DNA from: AC-32 sp963716865
GTDB taxonomy: Bacteria > Actinomycetota > Thermoleophilia > Gaiellales > Gaiellaceae
Direction: 5' to 3'
Assembly (NCBI GenBank): GCA_963716865.1
Contig: CAVQUF010000003.1
Span: forward strand, 62,001-126,000
Length of the DNA: 64,000 nt
Under the pieces are notes generated by a model, which saw nothing but the letters and a program-made list of their open reading frames with translations, was not told the origin of the DNA and searched no databases. This document shows positions 1 through 11,219 of the stretch, in pieces; positions within the stretch are counted from its first letter, which is position 1, and each line of letters begins with the position of its first letter. Both the position numbers and the translations under genes were made by a program.

Positions 1-1
1 C

Positions 2-1834
2 GAGTCCGACGAGCTGATCGACGAGCTCGTCGACGACCCGGGCCTTCGGGAGGAGATTCGCGCCCGGATCCGCGATACAGCGGAGGGGAATCCGCTCTTC
101 GTCGAGCAGCTGCTCGCAGCGGTCAGCGAGCGCGGCGAGACCGAAGAGCTGCCGCCGACCATCCACGCTCTGCTCGCCGCCCGCCTCGACGGCCTCCCGG
201 TCGACGAGCGGGACGTGCTCGAGCGCGCATCGGTCGTGGGTCAGGAGTTCGAGTGGGAGGCGCTCGCCGTTCTCTCCGCCGACGGCAGCCGGCCGCCCGG
301 CGCCCTGCTCTCGACCCTCGTCCGCAAGGAGCTGATCGTTCCGCACGAGGCGATCGGCGACGACTTCCGCTTCCGGCACGTGCTGATCCGCGACGCCGCC
401 TACGAGCGGATCCCGAAGGAGCGCCGCGCCGAGCTGCACGAGCGGTTCGCCGACTGGCTGGAGCCACGCGGGACGGAGTTCGAGGAGATCGTCGGCTACC
501 ACCTCGAGCAGTCGTACCGCTCGGTGGAGGTGCTGGGGCCGATCGGCGAGAGAGGCCGAGCTCTCGCGGGGCGAGCAGCAGAGCATCTGGCAGCCACCGG
601 GCTGCGGGCGGATGGACGCGGCGATGCTCGGGCGGCTGTGAACATGCTCGCGCGGGCGGCCGATCTGCTCTCTTCGAGCGACCCTCGCCGCCTGCCACTA
701 CTGCTCCCGCTCGGCCGGGCGCTCCGGGAAGACGGGCAGATGAGGCGCGCGGACGCGGTTCTCGCCGAGGCCGTCGGGCTCGGCCGACAGACCGGGGAGC
801 GTGCTCTTGCGGCCGACGCAACCGTCGCCCACATCGAGCTCCGCTTCCAACGTCCGACGGAGACCGGCGTCACCCGCGATGCCGTACTGCACGAGCTGAA
901 CGCGGCGATTCCGGTCCTCGAGGAACTCGGCGACCAGGCCGGCCTCGCGCGAGCCCTGTGCCTCGCGGGAAAGCTCCACGTGTGGAAGGGGGAGTGCGCA
1001 GCGTCGCTAGAGGAGTTCGAGGGCTCCGCGCGGCAAGCACGAAGTGCGGGCGACCGGACCCAGGAGGTCGAGAGCCTCCGGTACATGCTTATCGTGCTGC
1101 ACAGGGGTCCGATGCCGGTCGACGAGGCCCTTGCGCGAGTCGATCAGCTGCGCGAGCTCGGACCGGCGGACCGACGGTTCGAGATCGGCTGGCGCAACAC
1201 GCGCGCGCTTCTCGAAGCCATGCGCGGCAACTTCGGCGTCGCCCGCGAGCTACTCGCCCAGACCAGGGCTCTCGCCGAGGAGCTCGGCGGGACATTCCTC
1301 GAGCGACAGGTTGCGCCCGCGACGGGGGAGGTCGAGCTCCTTGCGGACAACCCTGCCGCCGCGGTGGCCGAGCTCCGGCGCTCCTGCGAGGTCTTCGAAC
1401 AGGCCGGAGAGCTCGGGTACCTCGCCAGCATCGCATTTCATCTGGGGGACGCACTCCTCGCAAACGGGGATGACGAGGAGGCATCCGACATCACCGAGCG
1501 CTGGGGCGCCGACCGGCTGACGGCGGCCGAGGACGCAGACGCGCAGGTCGGCTGGCGACGCGTGAGGGCGAGGGTGCTCGCCCGCCGGGGCGAGCTCGAC
1601 GAGGCCAACCGCCTCGCTCGTGAAGCGGTGGACATGATCTCCGGAACCGACTACCTCCCACAGCAGGCGGACGCGCAGGCCGATCTCTCCGAGGTGCTGC
1701 GTCTGTCCGGGAAGCCGGATGAAGCCGAGGCCGCCCAGCTCGAGGCGCTGCGCCTCTACGAGCAGAAGGGAAACGTCGTTGCCGCTGCGGCGCTCAGCGA
1801 TCGAGCCGGAACGGCGGGTACTCGTCCCGCATGA
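2..1834 (+). CDS. AAA-ATPase/TPR transcriptional regulator or cyclase-like protein, 5' end missing
   Basis: The frame is open from base 2, so the start lies outside the window; 610 codons are visible. Early on it reads GNPLFVEQLL, then a winged region (PPTIHALLAARLDGLP, RASVVGQEFEW). This is the signature of the STAND/AAA ATPase module found in large LuxR-type regulators and in adenylate cyclase-ATPase fusions. From about residue 200 to the end the chain is alanine- and leucine-rich helical repeats resembling TPRs, a protein-binding scaffold. No C-terminal LuxR helix-turn-helix is present, so a cyclase-type or ATPase-only architecture is more likely; the missing N-terminus would decide. Its 3' end overlaps the convergent DUF4389 gene by about 40 bp. 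Confidence 0.8.
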   Translation, partial: ESDELIDELVDDPGLREEIRARIRDTAEGNPLFVEQLLAAVSERGETEELPPTIHALLAARLDGLPVDERDVLERASVVGQEFEWEALAVLSADGSRPPGALLSTLVRKELIVPHEAIGDDFRFRHVLIRDAAYERIPKERRAELHERFADWLEPRGTEFEEIVGYHLEQSYRSVEVLGPIGERGRALAGRAAEHLAATGLRADGRGDARAAVNMLARAADLLSSSDPRRLPLLLPLGRALREDGQMRRADAVLAEAVGLGRQTGERALAADATVAHIELRFQRPTETGVTRDAVLHELNAAIPVLEELGDQAGLARALCLAGKLHVWKGECAASLEEFEGSARQARSAGDRTQEVESLRYMLIVLHRGPMPVDEALARVDQLRELGPADRRFEIGWRNTRALLEAMRGNFGVARELLAQTRALAEELGGTFLERQVAPATGEVELLADNPAAAVAELRRSCEVFEQAGELGYLASIAFHLGDALLANGDDEEASDITERWGADRLTAAEDADAQVGWRRVRARVLARRGELDEANRLAREAVDMISGTDYLPQQADAQADLSEVLRLSGKPDEAEAAQLEALRLYEQKGNVVAAAALSDRAGTAGTRPA

Positions 1835-3155
1835 GCGCGGCGTAGGCCGCCACCCGCAGAGCCCAACGGTTCATTCCCAGCACGAAGTCGAAGACCTCGC
1901 GCAGGTAGCGGCCGGTGTAGAGAAGCACGACCGCCGAGAAGAAGACGAGCAGGCCGATCAGCCCTCCGCCGAAGTAGTGCGCATCCCACAGCCCTCTGGC
2001 CCAGAAGCCCCCGAAGTACCAGCCGCCGACGAACACCGAGACCACCAGGTACTGCGGGATCGCGAGCAGCCACCACTTCACGAGCACGAGGCCGCGCGAG
2101 AGCTTCTCCGGGTACGGGATCTCCAGGGTCGCGGGGTAGTCCGGCACCGGGTCGAGCGTGAACGGCGGGTAGCGGTCGGTGGCGAGCGCTCCGTAGGAGT
2201 AGAACGCCACGCGCCAGGTCCAGCGCAGCACGCCGACGTTGAACTCGAAGATCCCGCGCGGGTAGCGGCCGGTGAAGAGGATCCCGAAGAACGCGATCAC
2301 CGTGAGGACGAGGAACGCGAACCAGAGGATCGCCAGCACGATGTAGTGCGGGATCGCCAGGAGCCATTTGACGAGCCAGAGCCAGCGGCTGAGCGGCTCG
2401 TCCAGCCGGCCCTCGACGACCACCGGGTACCCGGCGACGGTGACGGGGGCTGTCGGGCCGGCCGGCTCACCGGTATCCAGCGGCGCCGACTTCCGCAGGC
2501 CGAGGTAGACGAGGAGGCTTCCCCCGATCAGGAGCAGCACGCCGAAGATCAGGACGCCCGCCGCGATCCAGCCGAGGAACGAGACCTTCGCGCCGAAGCT
2601 CGCGTCGACCGCCACCGGTCGCGAGCCGTCCGCGTTCATCGCCACGACCGACCACGTGCCCTTCCGGAGCCCCCACACCACGACCTCTCCGCCCTTCCCG
2701 GAGGCGACCCAGAAGCGCTGCTTTCCAGGGGGCGTCACCGGCGCCGAGCCGGAGTGGTGCTTGTACTTGACCGAGAACGGATCCGCCTCGAAGTCGGTGA
2801 CCTGGTCGTACGCCGTTCCGGCGAGATAGCGGTTGACGTCCTCGCTTCTGCCGATGCCGACGAAGATCGGCTTGCCCCCGCCGGCGCTCGACGCGCGGAT
2901 GCTGATCTTGGCGTAGCGGCCGGCGCCGAAGAGCCGGCTCGGCACGCCGGTCCCGATGTCGAGCTTCTTGGACGCGATGGCGTACGACGAGCTCTGGAAG
3001 TGGTGAGGGTGCGTCGTGAAGAAGCCGTTGCTGTTGGTCTTGTCGTTCTGCGCCCAGACGAGCGCGGCTCCGCCGGCCAGCAGCGACAGCGCGAACAGCA
3101 CGGCGATCACGCCGAAGACGACCATCACGACCCGGGCGACGCGTCTACCGCTCAC
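1794..3155 (-). CDS. Tandem DUF4389 membrane protein
   Basis: A 453-aa protein starting at GTG. An N-terminal membrane helix (residues 8-30) is followed by an extracytoplasmic beta-rich domain to about residue 200, another helix, then two copies of the DUF4389 unit (about 245-335 and 350-450). Each copy contains the W-L-L-A-I-P-x-Y helix and ends in a GRYPRGIFEF- or GRYLREVFDF-type motif and a YPPF tail. DUF4389 proteins are membrane proteins of unknown function. The start is supported by TAGGAT exactly 7 nt upstream, consistent with a leaderless transcript. It lies downstream of a 150-aa exported protein and an MFS transporter on the same strand. Confidence 0.85.
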   Translation of the reverse strand: MSGRRVARVVMVVFGVIAVLFALSLLAGGAALVWAQNDKTNSNGFFTTHPHHFQSSSYAIASKKLDIGTGVPSRLFGAGRYAKISIRASSAGGGKPIFVGIGRSEDVNRYLAGTAYDQVTDFEADPFSVKYKHHSGSAPVTPPGKQRFWVASGKGGEVVVWGLRKGTWSVVAMNADGSRPVAVDASFGAKVSFLGWIAAGVLIFGVLLLIGGSLLVYLGLRKSAPLDTGEPAGPTAPVTVAGYPVVVEGRLDEPLSRWLWLVKWLLAIPHYIVLAILWFAFLVLTVIAFFGILFTGRYPRGIFEFNVGVLRWTWRVAFYSYGALATDRYPPFTLDPVPDYPATLEIPYPEKLSRGLVLVKWWLLAIPQYLVVSVFVGGWYFGGFWARGLWDAHYFGGGLIGLLVFFSAVVLLYTGRYLREVFDFVLGMNRWALRVAAYAALMRDEYPPFRLDR

Positions 3156-3162
3156 GCCGCCG

Positions 3163-3168
3163 ATCCTA
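3163..3168 (-). promoter_or_regulatory. Putative leaderless -10 box for the DUF4389 gene
   Basis: TAGGAT on the minus strand, 7 nt before the GTG start. It overlaps the end of the upstream gene. Confidence 0.45.
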
Positions 3169-3618
3169 GCCCAGCAGGTTGCTCAGCTGGATTCCGCCGC
3201 GGATCAGCTGCTCGAGAGACGCCTTCTCGATCGCCGTGCGCAGGAGCGGTGCGAGGAACCCCGGGATGTCGCCGCGGCGCACCGCCTCGTCGAGGGCGCG
3301 CAGCAGCCCCGCGCGCAGGGCGACGTCGATCGTGTGCTCGTCCCAGTGCCGCGGCGCCAGGCCGCCGCCGCCGAGCGACAGGACCAGCTCCTCGCGCGTG
3401 GTGTGCAGTCGGCACGCGGCGCCGTCGAGGCCGTCGAGAACGACGCGCTGGACGGTCGCGTCGATGCCGCCGGTGCGGCCGGCGCGCGGATTGCAGGGGT
3501 TGGCGATCTTCGGCGACGGCTCGCTCAGGGCACCGCTCCCGAGCTCAACCGCGACGAGCGCAAGCCCGCTGACGAGCAACACGGCCAGAATCAGGAGCGC
3601 GGGCGTGTGGCGGGTCAC
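3166..3618 (-). CDS. Small exported or membrane-anchored protein of unknown function
   Basis: 150 aa. Residues 7-25 form a hydrophobic N-terminal helix (a signal anchor or signal peptide). A soluble domain follows with two cysteines (NPCNP and AACRL) that could form a disulfide outside the membrane. The ATG overlaps the stop of the upstream MFS gene in an ATGA overlap, so the two are translationally coupled. I do not recognise a family. The coupling suggests a role connected with the transporter. Confidence 0.7.
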   Translation of the reverse strand: MTRHTPALLILAVLLVSGLALVAVELGSGALSEPSPKIANPCNPRAGRTGGIDATVQRVVLDGLDGAACRLHTTREELVLSLGGGGLAPRHWDEHTIDVALRAGLLRALDEAVRRGDIPGFLAPLLRTAIEKASLEQLIRGGIQLSNLLG

Positions 3619-4970
3619 GACACCACCCGGCCGCGGAAGACGACCGCCACCAGCAGGGCGAGCGCGGCGAACAGGGCGCAGACGAAGAACGCGGAGCGCG
3701 AGGCGCGCGTGATCGTCGCCTCGATCGTCCCCACGAGCCGGTCGCGCGTCGCGGCGAGCGCTGCGTCGTGGCGAGCCCCGTGCTTGTCGAACGGCTTCGC
3801 GAGGTCGGGAGTCTCGCCCGCCTGCGCGCTCGCGAATGCGCCCCGGAGGTCGAGCGCGACCGGCACCTTCTTGTCGAGCCCGACCGGCGCGTCGAGCAGG
3901 ACGGCCGTCGCCTTCAGCAGCGCGCGGTCACCCGCGGCGGGCACCTTCGAGGCGAGGAGCGGCGCGATCAGCGCGAGCGCGAGCACGAGGCCCACGTGTC
4001 TGGCGCCGACGGTCAGCGTCCCGCTGCGCGTCATGCCGGAGCCCTCGTCGAGCGCGGTGTCCGAGAGAACCGGGATCGCCAGCCCCAGGCCGGCGCCGCA
4101 GAGCGCGAGCGCCCAGACCGTGAACCCGACGCTCGCAGAGGGCAGCAGGGCAAGGCCGACCAGGCCGCCGGTCAGCAGCAGGGCGCCTCCACCGACCGCG
4201 ATCAGGCGAGGGAGCCTCCGCTCGAGCGGCCGGACGGCGATCGCCGCCAGCGGGAGGACGCTGACGATCGCTGCGCCGGCGATCGGCGAGTAGCTCCAGA
4301 CGCTGATCACGAGCAGGACGGCGAGGAAGAGGGCTCCGACGAGCGCGCCGAAGAGCAGGCCGAGGCAGACGTTCGCCGGCAGCGTGCGGCGGAGCGACTC
4401 CCGCCAGCCCTCCTCCGCGACCGCACGCGCGTGGGAGTGGAGGAGCGCCAACAGCCCGAGCGCCGCCACCGGCGCCTGCGCCGCGAAGATCGCCCGCCAG
4501 CTGAAGGCCTGCGTCAGCACGCCGCCCAGCGCCGGCCCGAGCGCGAGGCCGAACGTCCCCGCCAGGATCCAGAGCCTCGCCCCGGCGCCGACGGAGCCCG
4601 CGAGGGCGCCGAGCACCGGCAACGAGCCGGCGAGCAGGAGGGCCGCACCGGTGCCCTGGACGACCCTGGCGGCGATCAGGAATCCGAGGCCATTCGCCAG
4701 CGCGCACGCGATCGACGCGCCGAGGAACACCGCCAGGCCGAAGGCCATGACCAGCGCGGCGTTGAACCTGTGCACGAGCAGGACGAGCCCGAGCGCGGTG
4801 ACCGCGACCGCCGCGTTGTAGGCCGTCACGACCCACGACACGCCCTCGATCGTGGTGTGGAACTGCCCGTAGAGCTCGGGCAGCGCGAGCACGACGATCG
4901 AGGAGTCCGCGAAGGCGATCGCGACGGCGGCCGCTACCAGCGCGGCCAGGAGCCCGCGCGGAAGACGCAT
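3615..4970 (-). CDS. MFS transporter, DHA2-like
   Basis: 451 aa with about 12 predicted membrane helices. Near the N-terminus it reads ADSSIVVLALPEL followed by WVVTAYN, the TM1-TM2 pattern typical of drug:H+ antiporter-2 exporters (EmrB/QacA type). A polar extracytoplasmic segment of about 80 residues (around 345-425) precedes the last helix, which is unusual; it contains DAPVGLDKKVP and KPFDKHG. It is a plausible proton-driven exporter; the substrate cannot be inferred. It is the first gene of a three-gene minus-strand run with the 150-aa protein and the DUF4389 gene. Confidence 0.85.
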   Translation of the reverse strand: MRLPRGLLAALVAAAVAIAFADSSIVVLALPELYGQFHTTIEGVSWVVTAYNAAVAVTALGLVLLVHRFNAALVMAFGLAVFLGASIACALANGLGFLIAARVVQGTGAALLLAGSLPVLGALAGSVGAGARLWILAGTFGLALGPALGGVLTQAFSWRAIFAAQAPVAALGLLALLHSHARAVAEEGWRESLRRTLPANVCLGLLFGALVGALFLAVLLVISVWSYSPIAGAAIVSVLPLAAIAVRPLERRLPRLIAVGGGALLLTGGLVGLALLPSASVGFTVWALALCGAGLGLAIPVLSDTALDEGSGMTRSGTLTVGARHVGLVLALALIAPLLASKVPAAGDRALLKATAVLLDAPVGLDKKVPVALDLRGAFASAQAGETPDLAKPFDKHGARHDAALAATRDRLVGTIEATITRASRSAFFVCALFAALALLVAVVFRGRVVS

Positions 4971-4980
4971 ACCCCGAACT

Positions 4981-5361
4981 TCAGCGCCCCCAGCCTGGGG
5001 GCGGCTCGCGTCGCCCGGGCTCCATGTGCCAGTAGTCGCGTGCCACGACGACCAGGCCGTCGTCGTCGAAGCGGAGGACCGAGCAACCAGCGAGCGCGTG
5101 CTCCTCGCCCGAGGTCAGGATCAGCGTCGCCCACCACTCGACGGCGGCCCGGTCACCGGCCTCCACCGGCACGCCGAAGTGGACGTCCACGGCCCTGGCC
5201 TCCGGGTAGACGCTCCGCGTGTACTCGATCGGCGGCTGCGGGTCGCGGAAGGGCGCCGAGCGGAAGACGCAGTCCTCGTGGTAGAGCGCGGCCGCGGCGT
5301 CCGGGTCGCCCGCCTCCCACGCCGCCTTGTAGCCGTCGGCCCAGCGCTGCGCAAAGCTCAT
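4981..5361 (-). CDS. SnoaL/NTF2-like protein
   Basis: 126 aa, beginning MSFAQRWADGYKAAWEAGD, with D-x-A-A-A-L-Y-H-E-D-C-V-F, the alpha-cone plus beta-sheet start of SnoaL-like (NTF2 fold) domains. A Y-W-H-M-E-P tail completes the pocket. Such domains bind small hydrophobic ligands or act as isomerases or hydratases; the substrate is unknown. The frame stays open upstream, but this ATG fits the family's start and has GAGAAT 7 nt upstream. It is divergent from the serine hydrolase at 5411. Confidence 0.8.
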   Translation of the reverse strand: MSFAQRWADGYKAAWEAGDPDAAAALYHEDCVFRSAPFRDPQPPIEYTRSVYPEARAVDVHFGVPVEAGDRAAVEWWATLILTSGEEHALAGCSVLRFDDDGLVVVARDYWHMEPGRREPPPGWGR

Positions 5362-5398
5362 GCGCCTGATTCTCGCAACCGGCGGCAGCCGAAGGCAG

Positions 5399-5404
5399 TA
5401 GCTT
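5399..5404 (+). promoter_or_regulatory. Putative leaderless -10 box for the serine hydrolase
   Basis: TAGCTT lies 6 nt before ATG 5411, and no Shine-Dalgarno fits in between. Confidence 0.45.
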
Positions 5405-5410
5405 CGTCGC

Positions 5411-6478
5411 ATGCCCGACGGCCTGCAGGCGATCCTCGACGACCTGACCGGCGCGAAGGGCCGCGTGCCCGGGCTCTCGGCGGTCGTCGAGCGCGGCCCT
5501 GAGGTGCTGTGGGCCGGGGCCTCGGGGTACGCCGACCTCGAGCGGCGCGAGCCAGCGGCTCCCGACACGGTCTACCTCTGGTTCTCGATGACGAAGATCA
5601 CGACGGCAACGGTCGTCTGCCAGCTCGCGGAGCGTGGGCGGCTCGGCCTGGACGAGCCCGTCACCGCCTACCTGCCCGAGCTCACGAGCCGGGAGCCGAT
5701 CACGATCCGCCAGCTGCTGAATCACAGCGCCGGCCTCCCGAACCCGGTCCCGGTGCGCTGGGTCCACCTCGCGGATGAGCCCGGCCCGCCAGCGCGGGAG
5801 TTCGCGCTGAAGATGCTCGGCCGAGGGCGGCGGAGGCGACGGGCTCCGGGCGTCGAGGCGCGCTACTCGAACCTCGGCTACCTCGCGCTCGGAGAGATCG
5901 TGTCCGCGGCCTCGGGCGAGAGCTTCGAGGACACCGTGCGACGCAACCTGCTCGAGCCGCTCGGGATGACCAGCACCGACTTCCTCTACACCGAGGCGCT
6001 CGCGGAGCACGCGGCGACCGGCTATCAGCTGCGCCGCAGCCCGATGACCCCGCTCTTCCGGCTGATGCTCCCCCGCGGGATCGTCGGCGGCCGCAGCGGC
6101 CGCTTCGTCTCCTTCAACCGCATCTGCGTCGACGGCCCGTCGTACGGAGGCCTGATCGGCTCCGCCGAGGACGCGGCCCGTTTTCTCGCCCTCCACGCCG
6201 GCGGTGGCGGCGGCGTCCTCTCGGCGGAAGGCGTGCGCTCGATGCAGGAGCTCTCGATGCACGGTCCCAAGCTCGACGTCGGCCTCGGCTGGTTCCACCG
6301 CCGCTCGGACGAGGATCTCGGGGCGCCGTACGTCGAGCACCTCGGCGGAGGCGGGGGCTTCTTCAACATGATGCGGCTGTTCACCGGCCGCTCCCTCGGC
6401 GTGATCGTGATGGGGAACGCCACGGCGTACGACCACCAGCGGATCGCAAGGGCCGTGCTCGAGGCGTGCCCCGACTAG
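5411..6478 (+). CDS. Serine hydrolase, beta-lactamase/class C family
   Basis: 355 aa. Key motifs of the penicillin-binding/serine hydrolase fold are present: SMTK (S-x-x-K nucleophile, about residue 60), YSN (Y-x-N, about 155) and HLGGGGGF (equivalent of KTG/HxG, about 313). There is no signal peptide, so it is probably a cytoplasmic esterase-like member rather than a true beta-lactamase. It stands alone between a divergent SnoaL-like gene and a convergent GNAT gene. Confidence 0.88.
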   Translation: MPDGLQAILDDLTGAKGRVPGLSAVVERGPEVLWAGASGYADLERREPAAPDTVYLWFSMTKITTATVVCQLAERGRLGLDEPVTAYLPELTSREPITIRQLLNHSAGLPNPVPVRWVHLADEPGPPAREFALKMLGRGRRRRRAPGVEARYSNLGYLALGEIVSAASGESFEDTVRRNLLEPLGMTSTDFLYTEALAEHAATGYQLRRSPMTPLFRLMLPRGIVGGRSGRFVSFNRICVDGPSYGGLIGSAEDAARFLALHAGGGGGVLSAEGVRSMQELSMHGPKLDVGLGWFHRRSDEDLGAPYVEHLGGGGGFFNMMRLFTGRSLGVIVMGNATAYDHQRIARAVLEACPD

Positions 6479-6484
6479 CCCAAC

Positions 6485-7009
6485 TCAGCCGGGCTCGAGG
6501 TCTTCCCGCACGAGGCCGTAGATGACGCTGTCGACCCACTCCTCGTTCCGCCAGTACGCCTTGCGGCGAACGCCCTCGCGGACGAATCCGGCCCGCTCGG
6601 CGTGTCGTTGCGCGCGGTCGTTGAACCCGTAGATCTCGAGCTGGAGACGGTGGTAGCCGAGCTCGAAGACCAGATGCCGCTGGAAGAGCAGCGCCGCGCG
6701 GTCGGCGAGCCGCCGGCCCCGGAACGAAGGGTGCACCGCGAGCGAGCCGAGGTTGGCGATCCGGCTGCGGCGATTGGCGACCTCGAACCCCATCAGGCCC
6801 GCGGCCTGCCCCTCCACCTCGATCACGAAGCGACCGAACTCCTCCGGCTCGGCCTGCGAGCGCTCGATCTCGGCGAGCAGCGCGTCGCGGTCGCGAGGCC
6901 TGATCACCGCCATGTACGGCTCCACGTCCTCGTGGGTCATCAGCTCGAGCAGGAACTCGAGGTCGCCCGGCTCGGCCCGGCGCAGGCGGAGCCCGTCGTC
7001 CCCGCTCAC
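6485..7009 (-). CDS. GNAT-family N-acetyltransferase (RimJ/RimL-like)
   Basis: 174 aa. It contains LRLRRAEPGDLEFLL at the start, the beta4 segment SLAVHPSFRGRRLADRA (acetyl-CoA pyrophosphate loop) and a C-terminal YGFNDRAQRHAERAGFV-type motif typical of RimJ/RimL acetyltransferases. The GTG start overlaps the TGA stop of the upstream EamA gene (GTGA), so the two are translationally coupled. The likely substrate is an amino-group donor such as a protein N-terminus or amino sugar; it is not defined here. Confidence 0.85.
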   Translation of the reverse strand: MSGDDGLRLRRAEPGDLEFLLELMTHEDVEPYMAVIRPRDRDALLAEIERSQAEPEEFGRFVIEVEGQAAGLMGFEVANRRSRIANLGSLAVHPSFRGRRLADRAALLFQRHLVFELGYHRLQLEIYGFNDRAQRHAERAGFVREGVRRKAYWRNEEWVDSVIYGLVREDLEPG

Positions 7010-7908
7010 GACGCGGGGGCGGCCTCGCGGCGCGCGAAGCGGACGAGCCCGGAGCCGAGGGCAACCCCGCCGAGAATGAGGACGAGCCCGACGAGCTCCT
7101 CGAAGGTGACCGACTCGCCGAGGAGGAGCGAGCCGTAGAAGAGCGCGGCCACCGGCATCAAGAACGTGACCAGGCTCGCTCGTGAGGAGCCGTCGGTCCT
7201 GAGCAGCCCGTAGTACATGAGCTGGCCGATCGCGGTCCCTAGGACGGCCAGCGCGACCACGCTGCCGACCACCTTCCAGCTCGGGAACGAGTCGGGCCGC
7301 TCGGCGATCCCGAACGGCATCAGCACGATCGCGCCCCCGATGAACGTCGCGGTGCTCAGCACCAGCGGAGAGCGGCCCGCGACGAGCGTCTGCGCCCAGA
7401 GGCTGCCGGAGGCGTAGCAGACGGACGCCAGGATCACCGCGAGCGTCCCGGCCACCGCCCACCAGCCGCCGGTCGGGTGGACGCCGACCAGCACGGCGAC
7501 GCCGACGAGCCCGACGAGGATGCCCACGAGCCGCGCGCCGGTCGCGCGCTCGCTGTGCAGGAAGCGAATCGCGATCAGCACGACGAAGATCGGCATCGAC
7601 GCGTTCCCGATCGCGGCAACGCCCGAGTCGATGTGCTTCTCGCCCCACGCGATCAACGTGAAGGGAAGCGCGGCGTTCACGATCCCGAGGAGGAATGGCC
7701 GGATGCCCAGGCCGCGCAGCTCTCCCACCGCCGCGCCCACGCCCATGCGCGATGCAAGCACGGAGAACAGGATCAGCGCCGCGAGCAGGATCCGGCTCGC
7801 CATCATCGTCGTCGGCTGCAGCTCGCGGTCGGCGACCTTGATGAACATGAACGAGGCCCCCCAGATCGCCGCGAGCAGGATGAACGTCGGGAGGAAGAAC
7901 CGGCTCAT
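7006..7908 (-). CDS. EamA/DMT-family exporter
   Basis: 300 aa with ten hydrophobic helices in two EamA repeats. The second repeat includes the typical YGSLLLGESVTFEELVG segment. Members export amino acids and other metabolites. The ATG is preceded by TAGCCT at 6 nt. It is divergently oriented from purL, with only about 55-75 bp between them, and forms an operon with the GNAT gene. Confidence 0.88.
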   Translation of the reverse strand: MSRFFLPTFILLAAIWGASFMFIKVADRELQPTTMMASRILLAALILFSVLASRMGVGAAVGELRGLGIRPFLLGIVNAALPFTLIAWGEKHIDSGVAAIGNASMPIFVVLIAIRFLHSERATGARLVGILVGLVGVAVLVGVHPTGGWWAVAGTLAVILASVCYASGSLWAQTLVAGRSPLVLSTATFIGGAIVLMPFGIAERPDSFPSWKVVGSVVALAVLGTAIGQLMYYGLLRTDGSSRASLVTFLMPVAALFYGSLLLGESVTFEELVGLVLILGGVALGSGLVRFARREAAPAS

Positions 7909-7914
7909 GCGTGG

Positions 7915-7920
7915 AGGCTA
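7915..7920 (-). promoter_or_regulatory. Putative leaderless -10 box for the EamA gene
   Basis: TAGCCT on the minus strand, 6 nt before the ATG. Confidence 0.45.
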
Positions 7921-7949
7921 GCGGTCGCGAACCCATCCCCCGCCGACGC

Positions 7950-7955
7950 TAGACT
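7950..7955 (+). promoter_or_regulatory. Putative -10 box for the purL operon
   Basis: TAGACT, the same hexamer as upstream of purM. It is 7 nt before an in-frame CTG (7963) and 28 nt before the TTG at 7984, so it bears on which codon starts purL. Confidence 0.4.
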
Positions 7956-7983
7956 CGACTCTCTGACGAGGGTCACCGAACAG

Positions 7984-9839
<1,856 letters not shown>

Positions 9840-9840
<1 letters not shown>

Positions 9841-11219
9841 TGTGCGGCGTGTTCGGGATCCGCGCGCCCGACCGCGACGTCGCCCGCGTCACCTACTTCG
9901 GCCTGTTCGCCCTCCAGCACCGCGGCCAGGAGTCGGCCGGGATCGCCGTCTCCGACCGCGACCGTCTCACGGTCCTGCGCGACATGGGCCTCGTCACCCA
10001 GGTCTTCGACGAGCAGAAGCTGCGCGGTCTCCGCGGTGACTCTGCGATCGGGCACACGCGCTACTCGACCACCGGCTCGACGCAGTGGACGAACGCCCAG
10101 CCGCTGATCCAGCGCGGGCGCGGGCGGACGGTCGCGCTCGGGCACAACGGCAACCTCGTCAACGCCTCCGAGCTGCGCGAGGAGCTCGCCGCGGAGGGCG
10201 TTCGGCTGAGCACGACCTCCGACACCGAGCTGATCGCGGCGCTGATCGCCAACGACCCCGCGCCGCTCGAGGACGCGGTCGCGAACGCGATGAGGCGGCT
10301 CGAGGGCGCCTACTCGGTCGTCGCGCTCTCCGAGGGGAAGCTGATCGGGTTTCGCGACCGGCACGGGTTCCGCCCACTGTGCCTCGGCCGCGAGGACGGT
10401 CAGTGGCTGCTCGCCTCCGAGACCTGCGCGCTCGACAACGTCGGCGCCGAGCTGGAGCGCGAGCTGGCCCCGGGAGAGCTGGTCGTGATCGACGAGGACG
10501 GAGCGCACGCGCGGCAGGCCGTCGAGATCGCCGACCGGGGCGACCTGTGCATCTTCGAGTTCTTCTACCTCGCCCGCCCCGACTCGCGGCTCGCCGGCGT
10601 CGAGGTGCACGGCGCTCGGGTGCGCATGGGCGAGCGGCTCGCCGCGGAGGCGCCCGCCGAGGCCGACCTCGTGCTGCCGATCCCCGACTCGGGCACCCCC
10701 GCCGCGATCGGGTTCTCGCGCGCGAGCGGGATCCCGTTCTCGGAGGGATTGATCAAGAACCGCTACGTCGGCCGCACGTTCATCCAGCCCGACCAGGGCC
10801 TCCGCGAGCAGGGCGTGAAGCTCAAGTTCAACCCGCTCGGGGAGCTGGCGGGCAAGCGCGTCGTCGCCGTCGACGACTCGATCGTGCGCGGGAACACGAC
10901 CCGCAAGATCGTCCAGATGCTGTTCGAGGCCGGTGCGGCCGAGGTGCACGTGCGCATCTCGTCGCCGCCCGTGATCGGCCAGTGCTACTACGGGATCGAC
11001 TTCGCCGACGAGGACGAGCTGATCGCGTCGTCGCGCTCGGTCGAGGAGGTGCGGGAGCACATCGGCGCGACCTCGCTCGCGTATCTCTCGCTCGAGGGCC
11101 TGCAGGAGGCGACGACGCGACCTGCGGGCGAGCTCTGCCGCGCCTGCCTCACGCGGGATTACCCGACGGCAATCCCGCGTGAGGGCGCGAAGCTCAGGTT
11201 CGAGACGGCGCCGACGTAG
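9840..11219 (+). CDS. purF: Amidophosphoribosyltransferase
   Basis: First committed step of purine synthesis: PRPP + glutamine to phosphoribosylamine. 459 aa, starting MCGVFGI: the catalytic Cys is residue 2, exposed by Met removal, so there is no propeptide. The class II glutaminase domain includes GHTRYSTTG and GHNGNLVN. The C-terminal phosphoribosyltransferase domain carries VAVDDSIVRGNT. The start overlaps the purL stop (TGATG), indicating coupled translation. The gene ends against two minus-strand genes that separate it from purM. Confidence 0.96.

Noticed and set aside
1719..3572. 617-codon plus-strand frame
   Set aside because: It lies antisense to the DUF4389 and 150-aa genes, with low-complexity Arg/Glu composition typical of shadow frames.
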